Shown here: positions 6,208 to 6,692 of the stretch, piece after piece
Layout of the letters: the number at the start of each line of letters is the position of its first letter
Position numbering within the stretch: position 1 is the first letter of the stretch
Assembly: GCA_002702235.1 (NCBI GenBank)
Contig: NZYO01000008.1
Location: 17,191 to 23,882, forward strand
Length of the DNA: 6,692 nt
Direction: 5' to 3'
Origin: Gammaproteobacteria bacterium
GTDB taxonomy: Bacteria > Pseudomonadota > Gammaproteobacteria > Poriferisulfidales > GCA-002705445
The notes under the pieces: model-generated
Told to the model about the DNA's origin: nothing
The model's input: the letters and a program-made list of their open reading frames with translations, nothing else
The model's database searches: none
Made by a program: the position numbers and the translations under genes

Positions 6208-6213
6208 TAATAT
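6208..6213 (+). promoter_or_regulatory. Candidate -10 of the exported-protein gene, predicted leaderless
   Basis: TAATAT (6208-6213, 4 of 6 matches including the key T, A and final T) ends so that +1, seven bases later, is 6220, the G of the GTG start. No Shine-Dalgarno sequence and no clear -35 are present. The geometry equals that at smr and moaB. Confidence 0.33.
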
Positions 6214-6219
6214 CTTCAA

Positions 6220-6692
6220 GTGAAAAAATTTATACTTCTAATAATACTGATTCCAAACATATCACTTGCCTCCGATGGTATTTGGAAAGGTTTTTTTGAT
6301 ATAAATGGCCATGGTGCGTATGATTTTACTGCTATTATTGATAAAAATAATATATATGCTTATACAGAAACAGCAAAGACTATTTGTCTAGGTCAAATAG
6401 AATTTCCAAAAGATGAGTTTAAAACAAATTTAGATATGTATATTCTAGACGGAACTAAATTTAGTACTGCAGTAATTCAAGGAAAAGTTATAGAAAATGC
6501 AATGAGTGGTAAATTTGTTACTCAGCCAGCAGTTGACACAGGCAATATGTATCTTGTAAATATCAATAATAAAGTTATCAGTACAAAGGAAAAACTGGGT
6601 AATAGTCATTGGGTTGGTAAAAATAACAAAACAGACATAAAAATTTCATTTGATAACGATAATAACATTCAAGGTTCTGATTCAAACAACTG
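6220..6692 (+). CDS. Exported protein of unknown function, partial (3' end outside window)
   Basis: An open frame of 157 codons runs from GTG 6220 to the window edge. The start is supported by a classic signal peptide: KK at 2-3, a hydrophobic core ILLIILIP, and an SLA cleavage motif before SDGIWKG (cleavage after about residue 19). There is no lipobox Cys, so a periplasmic or otherwise exported soluble protein is expected. The mature part is rich in alternating polar and hydrophobic stretches, suggesting beta structure, with a GIWKG-type opening and the phrase NIQGSDSN just before the edge. The last two bases, TG, would complete as Cys with T or C. The opening and the GSDSN-x-C phrase recall a loose group of gammaproteobacterial exported proteins with a G-W-x-G start and a GSDxxGC motif. 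That resemblance is from memory and the function is unknown. It diverges from tRNA-Ala across 73 bp. Confidence 0.75.
   Translation, partial: MKKFILLIILIPNISLASDGIWKGFFDINGHGAYDFTAIIDKNNIYAYTETAKTICLGQIEFPKDEFKTNLDMYILDGTKFSTAVIQGKVIENAMSGKFVTQPAVDTGNMYLVNINNKVISTKEKLGNSHWVGKNNKTDIKISFDNDNNIQGSDSNN

Overview
The window is about 70% A+T by eye and densely packed. It looks like chromosomal DNA of a low-GC, streamlined proteobacterium, most likely a marine gammaproteobacterium of the SAR86 or Thioglobus kind. This rests on the surE-pcm-yqaA-nlpD gene order, SmrA/SmrB-like and MoaB-type proteins, very short intergenic gaps and strong A/T codon bias. The lineage is inference; no marker gene fixes it.

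Left part (1-2416, minus strand). A four-gene operon reads right to left: surE (nucleotide phosphatase), pcm (protein-L-isoaspartate methyltransferase), a YqaA/DedA-like membrane protein, and an NlpD-like LysM lipoprotein cut by the window edge. The genes overlap by 11 bp, abut exactly, or overlap by 14 bp. This is a conserved proteobacterial stress and envelope-maintenance cluster, which in many relatives leads on to rpoS.

Middle part (2445-6062, alternating strands). A short Smr-domain gene overlaps moeA on the plus strand. These are followed by moaE (-), moaB (+) and moaA (-). moaA, moaB, moaE and moeA cover GTP cyclisation, molybdopterin synthase (large subunit), adenylylation and molybdenum insertion for the molybdenum cofactor. 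moaC, moaD and mobA are not in the window. The flips leave two tight divergent gaps (28 and 44 bp) and two tight convergent junctions (4-bp overlap and 19-bp gap).

Right part (6074-6692). A tRNA-Ala(GGC) gene without an encoded CCA end lies 11 bp upstream of moaA on the same strand. Divergent from it, a GTG-started exported protein of unknown function runs off the window.

The most interesting signal is in translation initiation. Every gene that appears to start a transcription unit lacks a Shine-Dalgarno sequence. The three such genes on the plus strand each have a -10-like hexamer ending exactly 7 bases before the first base of the start codon, so transcription would begin at the start codon (leaderless mRNA). 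moaE and moaA show nearly the same arrangement. I found no mobile element, CRISPR array or obvious new multi-gene system.
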